A program made the translations under genes and the position numbers. A stretch of DNA of 39,196 nt, from the NCBI GenBank assembly GCA_947462065.1, contig CANHNO010000005.1:1-39196 (forward strand), written 5' to 3'. The notes under the pieces are model-generated. The model did not search any database, was not told the DNA's origin, and saw only the letters and a list, made by a program, of their open reading frames with translations. The DNA comes from Burkholderiales bacterium (GTDB lineage Bacteria; Pseudomonadota; Gammaproteobacteria; Burkholderiales; Burkholderiaceae_C). Shown piece after piece: positions 1-7,672 of this stretch (position 1 is the stretch's first letter; each line of letters starts with the position of its first letter).

Positions 1-1009
1 AGATGTAGAAGAAGGAGAGTGGGTTCTTGATGCTGCATTTCGCCAAGGCCTTGCGGTCCCGCATGGTTGTCGCGAGGGTCGTTGTGCCAGTTGTAAGTGC
101 GTGCTGGTTGATGGTGATGTCGAGATGGAGGACTATTCAACCTTCGCGTTGTCTGAGACAGAGCGCGACGGAGGCCAAATTCTGCTCTGCCGTACATATG
201 CGTACAGTGACATCACAGTGGAATTGTTGAATTACGACGAAGACTTGATGAGCCGTTCGATTCCCGTGAAGGAATTCAGCGGCGTACTCACCTCCGTTAC
301 AGAATTGACGCACGACATTCGTCTGCTCAAGGTAGAGCTCGAAAAGCCGTTGAAATTTTGGGCGGGTCAATTTGTTGAGCTTGGTGTACCCAGCGCTGGT
401 GTGACGCGCTCGTACTCGATGGCCAGCACGCCCGGAACGCCAAATCAACTTGAATTCATTATTCGCAAGTATCCAGAAGGTGCGTTTTCATCGCTGCTGG
501 ATACGACACTCACTCCTGGTACCGCAGTCACGGTGAAGGGCCCGTTCGGAACTTGCCTACGCCGTGAAGGGCGTCCGGGGCCCATGTTGCTGGTGGGGGG
601 AGGGTCAGGTATGTCGCCCTTGTGGTCCATTCTCCAAGACCACATTGCCAGTGGCGAGCAGAGGCCCATTCGTTTCTTCTACGGTGGCCGCGCAAAGAGA
701 GATTTGTTCATGTTGGAGGAATTCGCAGCCCTAGCGAAATCGCTGCCGGATTTCCAATTCATACCGGTGTTGTCGCAGGCCGGTCCTGATGACGCTTGGA
801 CTGGTGAAACCGGATTCGTGCATGAGGCGCTCAAGCGCATCATGAGCGAGCAGCAGTTGTCCGGTGAAATTGACGCCTACGCCTGCGGCCCAGTGCCAAT
901 GGTGGATGCCGCGTTGCTCGTTTTGCAGGAGTTGGGAGTGGACCCAAGCAACACGCATGCCGATAAATTCACGCCAGCCAGCGCTACTGCGCCAAATCTC
1001 GCTCATTAA
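1..1009 (+). CDS. prmB: Propane-type soluble di-iron monooxygenase, NADH reductase component (5' partial)
   Basis: This flavoprotein passes electrons from NADH through FAD and a [2Fe-2S] centre to the hydroxylase of a soluble di-iron monooxygenase. The reading frame is open from base 2, so the N-terminus lies outside the window; 335 residues are visible. Counted from base 2, an N-terminal plant-type ferredoxin domain carries cysteines at about 23, 28, 31 and 63 (C-x4-C-x2-C...C). It is followed by an FAD-binding domain with RSYS near 136-139 and an NAD-binding domain with GGGSGMSP near 199 and a CGP motif near the end. The internal ATG at 101 is not the start, because it would discard the iron-sulfur ligands. 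The order reductase, small subunit, coupling protein fits group-5 (PrmABCD/MimABCD) clusters, so prmA is expected immediately upstream. Other di-iron monooxygenase reductases are similar, so the propane assignment rests on context. Confidence 0.88.
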   Translation, partial: DVEEGEWVLDAAFRQGLAVPHGCREGRCASCKCVLVDGDVEMEDYSTFALSETERDGGQILLCRTYAYSDITVELLNYDEDLMSRSIPVKEFSGVLTSVTELTHDIRLLKVELEKPLKFWAGQFVELGVPSAGVTRSYSMASTPGTPNQLEFIIRKYPEGAFSSLLDTTLTPGTAVTVKGPFGTCLRREGRPGPMLLVGGGSGMSPLWSILQDHIASGEQRPIRFFYGGRAKRDLFMLEEFAALAKSLPDFQFIPVLSQAGPDDAWTGETGFVHEALKRIMSEQQLSGEIDAYACGPVPMVDAALLVLQELGVDPSNTHADKFTPASATAPNLAH

Positions 1010-1030
1010 TAATAGGGAAATACATCGATC

Positions 1031-2116
1031 ATGACTGAGACAACAGACTACGTGCCCGTCAACTCCGGTGCTGCGGGTGCTGCTAAATTTTCAGGCTCTG
1101 ACAGCCGCAAATTCAATTACTACGCTCCCAAGGGACGCAAGGCCTCGCATTACGAGGACATGACGCTGGACGTCCAACCCGACCCAAAGCGTCACCTATT
1201 GCAAGGCTGGATCCTTAGCTTCCCAGACGGCGAAACGACATATTCCGAAAATTGGACCGCCGCCAAATCGAGCGACTGGCACATATTCCGTGCGGTCGAC
1301 GAAGAGTGGGAACGTACTCACTACAAGCGTCAATCGACCATCGAAGGAATGATTGCGCAGGCGGTGGAGAATGGTCGGCGCTCTGGCGCTGCAACGCGCT
1401 TCAACAGCGCCTGGGTCAAGATCTTGGAGCGGCATGTCGGTGCCTACAAGCACGCCGAGTTTGGTTTGAGCCTGGCGCTGACGCAAGCGCAGCGTTATGG
1501 TTATACGCAGATGATCAATTCTGCAATTTTGACCAACGCCTCCTACAAGATACGCTTTGCCCAAGACTTGACGCTTTACCTTGCCGACATCGGTTTGGAC
1601 ATCCCCTCGGGTTTCGACGCCGAGATTGGCAAGACGCACTGGATGGAAGACCCAATGTGGCAGCCCACGCGTCGATTGGTTGAAACCATCAATGGATTAC
1701 AGGACTACCTCGAAACCTATTTCGCGACGAACTTGGTGTTTGAGCCGCTGGTCGGCGAGCTGTTCCGCAGCGGTTTCATCATGCAGGCAGCTGCGTCGCA
1801 AAACGACTTCATCACCCCTACCGTGGTGTCGTCGGCTGAAGGCGACTACCAGCGTAATCTTGCCAACACGATGGAACTGATCAATATGTTGGTCAAGGAC
1901 CCAGTACACGGTGTCCACAACCAGGGCTTGTTTAACTCGTGGCTGCACAAGCATGGCGACATGGCTGTTGAAGCTGCCAAACAGCTTCAGCCCATTTGGT
2001 CGCTGCCTACGGCCAAGGTCGCGCAGTTCCCGGAGGCGTACGCTTCGGCAATCACGCGCATCCGTGGTATCGCTGACCAGCTCGGCCTTACACTGCCGGC
2101 CTCCATGGCCGTTTGA
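1031..2116 (+). CDS. prmC: Propane-type monooxygenase hydroxylase, small (beta) subunit
   Basis: This is the beta subunit of the (alpha-beta)2 hydroxylase. It has the ferritin-like helical fold of the family but does not carry the di-iron site, which sits on the alpha subunit (PrmA, outside the window). The protein is 361 residues, a normal size for group-5 small subunits. Family-like features include an aromatic N-terminal stretch (FNYYAPKGRKASHYED near 28-43) and a helical core with many Trp, Tyr and acidic residues (for example GKTHWMEDPMW). The ATG at 1031 follows prmB by 21 bases, which points to co-transcription. A phenol, toluene or alkene monooxygenase beta subunit is the alternative, but the neighbouring GroEL-like and GAF-AAA+ genes favour the propane type. 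GC content looks lower than in the core genes further right. Confidence 0.85.
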   Translation: MTETTDYVPVNSGAAGAAKFSGSDSRKFNYYAPKGRKASHYEDMTLDVQPDPKRHLLQGWILSFPDGETTYSENWTAAKSSDWHIFRAVDEEWERTHYKRQSTIEGMIAQAVENGRRSGAATRFNSAWVKILERHVGAYKHAEFGLSLALTQAQRYGYTQMINSAILTNASYKIRFAQDLTLYLADIGLDIPSGFDAEIGKTHWMEDPMWQPTRRLVETINGLQDYLETYFATNLVFEPLVGELFRSGFIMQAAASQNDFITPTVVSSAEGDYQRNLANTMELINMLVKDPVHGVHNQGLFNSWLHKHGDMAVEAAKQLQPIWSLPTAKVAQFPEAYASAITRIRGIADQLGLTLPASMAV

Positions 2117-2146
2117 ACTTCAGTCCACGAATCGAGGAAGCGCAAC

Positions 2147-2512
2147 ATGTCTACCGACCAAACCAAGAATATCTTTAAGCACACTAAAGATCTTGAATTC
2201 AAGGACACCATTTCGCATCAGTGCGGAGTGACGCTCAACGAAAGCGTTGAAGCTCGAGCGATCGCCGAAGTGATTGGGCGGCGCGAGGGTATCACTGTGA
2301 CGTTCATGCCGTCGATGATTCGGGTCGACGGTGAAGGCAAGATCATCTTCAAGATGGATGAAATCTCCGAGGAACTGGGATACGAGTTGACTCACGAGGC
2401 GTTCGAGATTTCTACGTCCACTCACTACGGTCGCATGGTGATGATTGATGAGAACACCGTGATTCTGTTTGGCGATATGGACGAAGCCATGAAGTACATC
2501 GCTTACGACTGA
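2147..2512 (+). CDS. prmD: Monooxygenase coupling (effector) protein, MmoB/DmpM family
   Basis: This is the small cofactor-free effector that binds the hydroxylase and couples NADH use to substrate oxidation. The protein has 121 residues. The body resembles the MmoB/DmpM fold: a VTLNESVEARAIAEVI-type helix near 28-43, then beta strands around VTFMPSMIRVDGEGKIIF and a C-terminal strand with MIDENTVILFGDMDEAM. The ATG at 2147 has a good GAGGAAG ribosome binding site and follows prmC by 30 bases. It is the last of the four classical monooxygenase components; a strong hairpin and a T-rich segment follow directly. Confidence 0.87.
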   Translation: MSTDQTKNIFKHTKDLEFKDTISHQCGVTLNESVEARAIAEVIGRREGITVTFMPSMIRVDGEGKIIFKMDEISEELGYELTHEAFEISTSTHYGRMVMIDENTVILFGDMDEAMKYIAYD

Positions 2513-2523
2513 TAAAGCGCTCA

Positions 2524-2547
2524 CCGCACGGGACTTGTCCCGTGCGG
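2524..2547 (+). terminator. Strong hairpin after prmD
   Basis: A perfect 10-bp stem with a CTTG loop lies 11 bases after the prmD stop codon. It is not followed directly by a T-run, so it may protect the 3' end of the prmBCD message or act as a weak attenuator rather than a full terminator. Confidence 0.5.
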
Positions 2548-2554
2548 CTTAGCA

Positions 2555-2607
2555 ACGTCAAGTCATTAGTTTTCGCCCTCTGGGCTTCTTTTTTTTTGAC
2601 TTGACGT
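2555..2607 (+). repeat. 11-bp inverted repeat enclosing a terminator-like GCCC-TCT-GGGC hairpin and T-run
   Basis: ACGTCAAGTCA (2555-2565) is repeated exactly in inverted form at 2597-2607. Between the arms a short GCCC/GGGC stem (2575-2585) runs into a segment of almost only T (2586-2597). The inner element looks like a weak Rho-independent terminator. The outer arms could form an alternative, longer stem. The two structures could compete in the RNA, so this may be an attenuator controlling prmG, but that is inference. Confidence 0.4.
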
Positions 2608-2612
2608 CTTTT

Positions 2613-2771
2613 ATGCGAACCGACCAGTTGAACTGGTTCAGTTCGTCGTGGTTCGTGCAATACGAACCGGGCAAAAAGAAGCGCTTTAATGTCTCGCAGT
2701 TTTGGGGGCATTACGGTGAGAGGGCGCGACGGAATGATCCGCGACGTTCGGTGGCCGCTGTCGGCTGTTGA
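2613..2771 (+). CDS. Possible small basic, Trp-rich protein between prmD and prmG
   Basis: A 52-codon ORF starts at ATG 2613 and ends at TGA 2769-2771. I do not recognise it. Its composition is protein-like: three Trp, four Phe and two Tyr in the first 40 residues, a basic cluster PGKKKRF near 20-26, then FWGHYGERARR. It sits in the same direction as prmD and prmG and ends 32 bases before the prmG start. There is no convincing Shine-Dalgarno sequence upstream, and its first third overlaps inverted repeats (GAACC/GGTTC and GGTTCG/CGAACC). It is either a short conserved accessory gene of the monooxygenase cluster or chance coding over a structured leader. Confidence 0.4.
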   Translation: MRTDQLNWFSSSWFVQYEPGKKKRFNVSQFWGHYGERARRNDPRRSVAAVGC

Positions 2772-2803
2772 CCCTAACCAACATCCTAATTGGAAGTGTA
2801 GTA

Positions 2804-4441
2804 ATGGCTAATCTAATGTTGCATGACGACGATGCCCGCCAGGCTTTAGGCCGGGGTGTCGCGAAGATGGCGAAGGCTGTGCGCGGTACGCTCGGGCCTC
2901 GAGGTATGAACGTGATCATTGATAGGCCAATCGGCTCGCCCATGATCTCCCGTGACGGTATGCGCATCGCCGCTGAAATCGAGCTCGAAAATCCGTTCGA
3001 GAACATTGGTGCGCAGGTGCTTCGTGAAGTTTCTATGCAGACGGCGGAGGTTGCTGGCGACGGAACCACAACCGCCACCGTGTTGGCGGATGCGCTGGTG
3101 CAGGGAGGACTGGATTCCCTCGCTAAGGGCGCTAACCCGGTCGAACTCGTAGAAGGTTTGGAGTTGGCTGTCACCGAGGTGATCGCTGCACTCAAGCGCA
3201 ATGCCAAGCCACTCCGCGATGGAGAGCAGTTGCGGGCTGTCGCGCTGGTGGCGACCAGCAACGACCCCACCGGCAATCTGGTTGCCGAAGCGTTGGAGCG
3301 TGTTGGTGCCGACGGCATTGTCGACGTTGACTATGGATCGACAGTTGAAACGATGTTGGAAGTCGTCGACGGCATGGCCTTCGATCGCGGCTACTTGTCG
3401 CATCACATGGTCACCGACGTTGAAAAGATGCAGGTGGTTTTGGACAACCCCTACATCCTGATGACCGACCAGCGACTGTTGACGGCCGAAGAGGTCGCGA
3501 CAGTGGTGAAGCTGGTAGCTTCTTCGAAGCGCCCGTTGTTGATCATTGCTGAAGAAGTGGCTCCCCCCGCCGTGATCGGTCTTCTGGCGTGGCGTGACAA
3601 CGGCGGTTCGCCCGTTGCTGCCATCCATCCGCCTGACTATGGCCACTGGCGCAAGGCGTCTTTGGAAGACTTGGCCATCCTGACGGGTGGACGCGTCATC
3701 TCTCGCGATCTGGGTGGCACCATTGCAGCCGTCCAATTGCGCGATTTGGGCCAGGCGCGCCAGGTGCGAATCTCCCAAAACCAAACGGTGGTGACCGCTG
3801 GCAGCGGCGATCCAGAGATGATCGCAGCGCGTCGCCAGCAAATCCATCGTCAATTCGAACTGGCTCCCGAAAACATCGAACGCGACAAGATCAAGGAGCG
3901 TTTGTCAAAGATGTCCGGTGGCACTGCGATTCTGTTGGCTGGTGGTGCCACTCCAGTTGAACAAAAGCGCCGGTATCTGCTGATAGAAGACGCCATTCAC
4001 GCAGCACGAGCTGCTATTGCAGAAGGGGTTGTGCCCGGAGGTGGACTAGCCTTGCTGCGGGTAGCCGATGAGCTCAAAGCACTACTCGAGAGCACGGAAG
4101 GCTCGGTGAAGGAAGGCGTTGCGATGCTGCAGCGTGCTCTGCAACTGCCCGCCTATCACATTGCTGCGAACCGTGGACTGGACGCAAAGGCTGTGCTCAG
4201 CAAGGTATTGGAGTCAGAGTACGGCGTTGGCCTGGATGCCCGTAGCGGTAAGTTTGTTAATCTCGAAGCCGCTGGCATCATTGATCCGGTTCGTGTCACC
4301 TACAGTGCCGTGCGCAATGCAGCGTCGGTGGCCGGATTGATCTTGACCACACAGACCTTGGTGGCCAAGAGGCCAGACGTGCTGGATCCGACCGTTGGCC
4401 CAGCCATGGGTGGCGGTGCAGAGTTGTTAGGACGGGCATAA
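2804..4441 (+). CDS. prmG: GroEL-like chaperonin dedicated to the monooxygenase
   Basis: This is a chaperonin paralogue that in related propane monooxygenase clusters (PrmG/MimG) is needed for productive folding of the hydroxylase large subunit. It is 545 residues, against 552 for the housekeeping GroEL at 23064-24722. Nucleotide-site signatures are kept: the [11 protein letters not shown] loop, an Asp in NVIIDRP where many GroELs have Asp or Glu, and the catalytic Asp in the IEDAIHAARAA motif. Differences are an altered apical domain (AWRDNGG and HPPDYGHWRK in place of NTIRG and APGFGDRRK) and no Gly-Gly-Met tail, the end being GGGAELLGRA. The ATG at 2804 has a GGAAG site seven bases upstream; the TTG at 2768 has none and would add 12 unrelated residues. 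A terminator lies 120 bases downstream. Confidence 0.88.
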   Translation: MANLMLHDDDARQALGRGVAKMAKAVRGTLGPRGMNVIIDRPIGSPMISRDGMRIAAEIELENPFENIGAQVLREVSMQTAEVAGDGTTTATVLADALVQGGLDSLAKGANPVELVEGLELAVTEVIAALKRNAKPLRDGEQLRAVALVATSNDPTGNLVAEALERVGADGIVDVDYGSTVETMLEVVDGMAFDRGYLSHHMVTDVEKMQVVLDNPYILMTDQRLLTAEEVATVVKLVASSKRPLLIIAEEVAPPAVIGLLAWRDNGGSPVAAIHPPDYGHWRKASLEDLAILTGGRVISRDLGGTIAAVQLRDLGQARQVRISQNQTVVTAGSGDPEMIAARRQQIHRQFELAPENIERDKIKERLSKMSGGTAILLAGGATPVEQKRRYLLIEDAIHAARAAIAEGVVPGGGLALLRVADELKALLESTEGSVKEGVAMLQRALQLPAYHIAANRGLDAKAVLSKVLESEYGVGLDARSGKFVNLEAAGIIDPVRVTYSAVRNAASVAGLILTTQTLVAKRPDVLDPTVGPAMGGGAELLGRA

Positions 4442-4443
4442 AA

Positions 4444-4488
4444 CAGCCGCAGTCGGCGGCCCGACGGGTTCGCCGACTGCTCTGGCTG
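4444..4488 (+). repeat. Hairpin directly after prmG
   Basis: GCAGTCGGCG (4449-4458) pairs perfectly with 4471-4480 around a 12-base loop, and CAGCC/GGCTG (4444-4448 and 4484-4488) extends the stem. There is no T-run. It may stabilise the 3' end of the prmG transcript upstream of the true terminator. Confidence 0.45.
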
Positions 4489-4560
4489 ATCGTTGTCGCG
4501 CGGGAAATGCCGCTTTTATCGCTAAGAGCAACAGCAGATCTCGGCCCTCGACAGATAGAC

Positions 4561-4600
4561 AGGCCGCAGTGCGAAACGTCGCACTGCGGCCTTTTTGTTT
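4561..4600 (+). terminator. Rho-independent terminator of the prm structural operon
   Basis: A perfect 13-bp stem (4561-4573 with 4580-4592, loop AAACGT) is followed at once by TTTTGTTT. This is the strongest terminator in the window. It separates prmG from prmR, so the regulator needs its own promoter. Confidence 0.9.
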
Positions 4601-5089
4601 CCGAAGACGGAGAGCTTCATGCGGCAGATTTATCTTCTATGGCCGAAGGACTGAGCACGACGCGGCTTTTGGTGGATGCCGTGATGAGATGGTCTCGCCG
4701 GCTAGGCGCAACCTCTCGACTGACGGCGGGAGAAGTAGGCAAACGGTTCATTTCGATGGGCCGGGCAACGGAGCCCAAAATGACACCGGAGATTGATGTA
4801 GTGAGCTGGAGCCGCTACAGCGGTTGGGTCAGGTCAAGGAAGCCTTCTTTAATCAGCCAAAGCAGTCTCCTCCTCAGTTCGCTGTCAAGCCGAGTGGCAT
4901 GGGGGATCCCCGCTTATCTTGAGTTATCGATAAACGCAACCGATAATTGAGCACCAAAATAGGTGTACTGATTTGCACCAACCTACGCTGGAGCTGGCGC
5001 GCTGAGTCGAAGACGCTGACTAGCCGACCAGACTACGTTAAACCCCAGCGAGTTCAGTGCTTGGTCTGGCGACCAAAACGGAGACGCTA
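4601..5089 (+). other. Intergenic region upstream of prmR
   Basis: The 489 bases between the prm terminator and prmR hold no ORF I can support. A 147-codon open frame crosses the region, but it starts upstream of the terminator, has no ribosome binding site and no recognisable protein character. I see a likely sigma-70 promoter at 4919-4947 and a GGGGATCCCC palindrome near 4902. I found no convincing sigma-54 (GG-N10-GC) site. Confidence 0.5.
4919..4947 (+). promoter_or_regulatory. Candidate sigma-70 promoter of prmR
   Basis: TTGAGT (4919-4924) and GATAAT (4942-4947) are separated by exactly 17 bases and match the consensus at 4/6 and 5/6 positions. The predicted start would give a leader of about 135 bases before the prmR ATG. 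Constitutive low-level expression of the activator would fit the family. Confidence 0.45.
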
Positions 5090-7210
5090 ATGCTGGACGA
5101 CCACACTACAAGCAAGTCGTTGTCTATCCTCGAAGGCAGCGATCTATTGCCAGCACCGCAAGCCGCGCCTTCAGAGCGGCAAACCATGGAAGCCTGGGAG
5201 CGGTTCGTAACCGGCCAGGAGGTGGTTGGTGGCTGCGTGTCCAAGCACGTTTGGTCATCTTGGCAGCGAAGCCGCCGCCATGGTATCGAGCCCACCAAGC
5301 GATTGGCACCCATCGCGGTTGCAGGCGATGCACTGGAACAACTGCGCCTTCGCAATCAGATGCTCCTGGCTGCCGCCAAGGGGCTGTTCATGACCACCGC
5401 CCACCTTCTGGCACGGTCGGGTTCTATCATGCTGCTGACCGATGCACATGGAGTCGTGCTGGAAATGGCAGGCGATCACGCCACGATGGCCGCAGCGCGC
5501 GACATTCGACTCATCGAAGGCGGCAATTGGAACGAAGGTGTGATCGGGACCAATGGCATTGGCACTGCCCTTGCCATGCGCACACCTGCCCAAGTGCACA
5601 CGGCAGAGCATTTCTGCTCGGGAATCAAGCTATGGGTCTGCGCTGCGGCACCAATTTTCATGCCTGGTACTGATCAGATCTTGGGCGTGCTGGACATCTC
5701 TTGTCCGCCGGCGAGCTACCAAGTCAACAATCTGGCGTTGGCGGTCGCCTCTGCGCGGCAGGTAGAGGCCGTACTGGCTGAGCGCATCAGTCAAGAGCAT
5801 CGCAGGCTGCTGGAAGCATGTCTGCACATGAGCGGACGGGCTGATTCTCAGGCACTGCTGGCACTGGACCGCAATGCATGTCTGGTTCACAGCAGCGGCA
5901 ACGCACCCGGCTTGGAGCTGCGCCAGGGTGCCCGCGTTGCGGGCCTCGAGCCAGGGCATAGCATCGATGACTGGGCCCGCCGTCTGCCCGAAAGCCTACG
6001 TTCCGAGTGGCTGCATCCCGTTACATTGAACGGCGCATTCATTGGTGGGCTGCTGATGGTGCCGAAGTCAGCACGCGTCGCATCCAAGTCGCCTCCTGCG
6101 GCTGAATTCGATGCGAAAGGCGCGGGCAATGACCTTGGTGTGTCAGGTCTGACGCCCGTGCCTGAGCGAGGCTGCTTCGCAAAGCTCGTCTGGAACAGCC
6201 AAGCGATGCGTGCGGCCATTGATCGGGCTCGACAAGTCAGCGCGCGCCGTGTGCCGGTGCTTATTCAAGGAGAAACGGGCGTCGGCAAGGAGCTTTTCGC
6301 GCGTGCCATTCATGGTGATGATGAGCGCAACAGCCCGTTCGTCACCTTCAACTGTGGTGCCACCACCAAGGAGCTGATCGGCAGCGAGTTGTTCGGTCAT
6401 GTTCGTGGAGCCTTCACGGGCGCCACCAATGAAGGCCGAGCCGGGCGCTTTGAGCTGGCACATGGGGGTACCTTGTGCTTGGACGAAGTGGGTGAGCTCC
6501 CGCTGGACCTGCAGCCGGTACTGCTGCGGGTGCTCGAAGAAGGTGTGATCTACCGCTTGGGCGACGGGAAACCACGGCATGTCAACGTGCGATTGTTGGC
6601 CATGACCAACCGCGACCTTCTCCAGGAGGTCGAGGCTGGCCGATTCCGACGTGACCTTTACCACCGCATCAACGTCACCCGAGTGCGTGTACCGCCGCTG
6701 CGTGAGCGGGATCAGGACATCGAATTGCTGACTGACCACTTCAACCTCCAGCTCTCCTTGAGGCACGGCGTGCCAGTACGCCAATTCGGCGGCGATGTGC
6801 GTGCTGCGATGCGCGCCTACTCTTGGCCCGGGAATGTGCGCGAGCTTAGAAACCTGATCGAGAGTCTCTTGCTGACGTCTGACCAGGACAGCGTGAATCT
6901 CAGCGAGTTACCGGAAGAAATGCTGACTGCGGCCCAACTGCCGCCTTCAGTCCCGCAATCGTCGCGGGAGAATCAACCTGCCACAAGCCTTGAAGAAAGT
7001 GAGCGCCTGGCTATCGTTCGCGCAATCAAGGACCATCGAGGAAACTTGGCCAAGGCAGCGCGAGCCTTGGGCGTGTCGCGCAGCACGTTGTACCGTAAGG
7101 TGGAGCGGTATCGACTAGAAGACGTCGTGCGGTCGAGCGACGCCACGGACGGCAGCAACGAGACTGGGCTCGGAAACGTCAGTACGAATGGTCGAGCTAT
7201 CCCTGACTAG
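5090..7210 (+). CDS. prmR: Sigma-54-dependent activator, GAF-AAA+-Fis (AcoR/MimR/PrmR type)
   Basis: This is a bacterial enhancer-binding protein expected to activate a sigma-54 promoter upstream of prmA in response to an alkane-derived signal. It has 706 residues. An N-terminal sensory region with a GAF-like domain covers about 90-230. The AAA+ domain has Walker A GETGVGK (394-400), the sigma-54 contact loop GAFTGA (440-445), Walker B TLCLDEVGEL (461-470) and an arginine-finger region FRRDLYHRI (519-527). A Fis-type helix-turn-helix lies near 650-672, followed by a 30-residue Ser/Gly/Asn-rich tail. The ATG at 5090 has GGAG six bases upstream; an in-frame GTG at 5057 has no such site. It resembles acetoin regulator AcoR, so the ligand cannot be read from sequence. 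Its place after prmG repeats the order of known prm clusters. Confidence 0.85.
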   Translation: MLDDHTTSKSLSILEGSDLLPAPQAAPSERQTMEAWERFVTGQEVVGGCVSKHVWSSWQRSRRHGIEPTKRLAPIAVAGDALEQLRLRNQMLLAAAKGLFMTTAHLLARSGSIMLLTDAHGVVLEMAGDHATMAAARDIRLIEGGNWNEGVIGTNGIGTALAMRTPAQVHTAEHFCSGIKLWVCAAAPIFMPGTDQILGVLDISCPPASYQVNNLALAVASARQVEAVLAERISQEHRRLLEACLHMSGRADSQALLALDRNACLVHSSGNAPGLELRQGARVAGLEPGHSIDDWARRLPESLRSEWLHPVTLNGAFIGGLLMVPKSARVASKSPPAAEFDAKGAGNDLGVSGLTPVPERGCFAKLVWNSQAMRAAIDRARQVSARRVPVLIQGETGVGKELFARAIHGDDERNSPFVTFNCGATTKELIGSELFGHVRGAFTGATNEGRAGRFELAHGGTLCLDEVGELPLDLQPVLLRVLEEGVIYRLGDGKPRHVNVRLLAMTNRDLLQEVEAGRFRRDLYHRINVTRVRVPPLRERDQDIELLTDHFNLQLSLRHGVPVRQFGGDVRAAMRAYSWPGNVRELRNLIESLLLTSDQDSVNLSELPEEMLTAAQLPPSVPQSSRENQPATSLEESERLAIVRAIKDHRGNLAKAARALGVSRSTLYRKVERYRLEDVVRSSDATDGSNETGLGNVSTNGRAIPD

Positions 7211-7239
7211 GGGCGAATCGCCCGGCCTGAGGAGGCATT

Positions 7240-7445
7240 TCAGCGCCCCAGATTCTTCAGCCGTCCCGGCTCAATGACCTCCGTCAAGCACAAATTCGGA
7301 TGCTGGATAGAGGCACGAATTTCATCCTGACCTGCTCAGTGAACTTGACGCAAACAAACTTGTTTTGATTGAGCCACCGGTTCGCCGTAGCGTGATCAGG
7401 ACCTAGAAAGCAGACGCGGCCGAAACCCTGCTGGAGAATGCCTTC
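7240..7445 (-). pseudogene. Possible degenerate ORF remnant
   Basis: On the minus strand two short open stretches in different frames read like consecutive parts of one protein. One begins after a stop near 7446 and contains FGRVCFLGPDHATANRWL. The other, after a frame change near 7327-7335, contains EVIEPGRLKNLGR and ends at the TGA 7242-7240. The span is not a multiple of three, consistent with a frameshift. I do not recognise the family. Chance open frames are a real alternative. Confidence 0.22.
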
Positions 7446-7640
7446 CTATCGCGGTGCTTGAACGTCACGTCCGCTTCAGATCCGCAGTTCTGCGTCAACG
7501 CGAAGGTTCCATGCCGAGCCAAAGCTCAGGATGCGGCATCTTCTGATGCCGATTCACCGGCCACTGAACCGTGCCCTACCGCGAGAGTTCCCTATCGGTG
7601 AGATCAAGCCTACCTGCGCACGCATTCCGAAGACGCGTGT

Positions 7641-7672
7641 GCGGGTATCCAGCGAAACCGCTGGATACCCGC
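7641..7672. terminator. Perfect 14-bp hairpin in the convergent intergenic region
   Basis: GCGGGTATCCAGCG (7641-7654) pairs exactly with 7659-7672 around an AAAC loop. Short outer arms ACGCGTG (7633-7639) and CACGCGT (7680-7686) are also complementary. It lies between two converging genes and could block read-through on both strands, although neither side has a clear T-run. Confidence 0.5.

Noticed and set aside
4507..4950. A 147-codon open frame downstream of prmG
   Set aside because: It spans the strong terminator at 4561-4600, has no ribosome binding site, contains the likely prmR promoter and shows no protein family features.
4600..5089. Sigma-54 promoter upstream of prmR
   Set aside because: TGGCAT near 4896 was checked, but no GC follows at the required ten-base distance from GG. 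The expected sigma-54 site should be upstream of prmA, outside the window.
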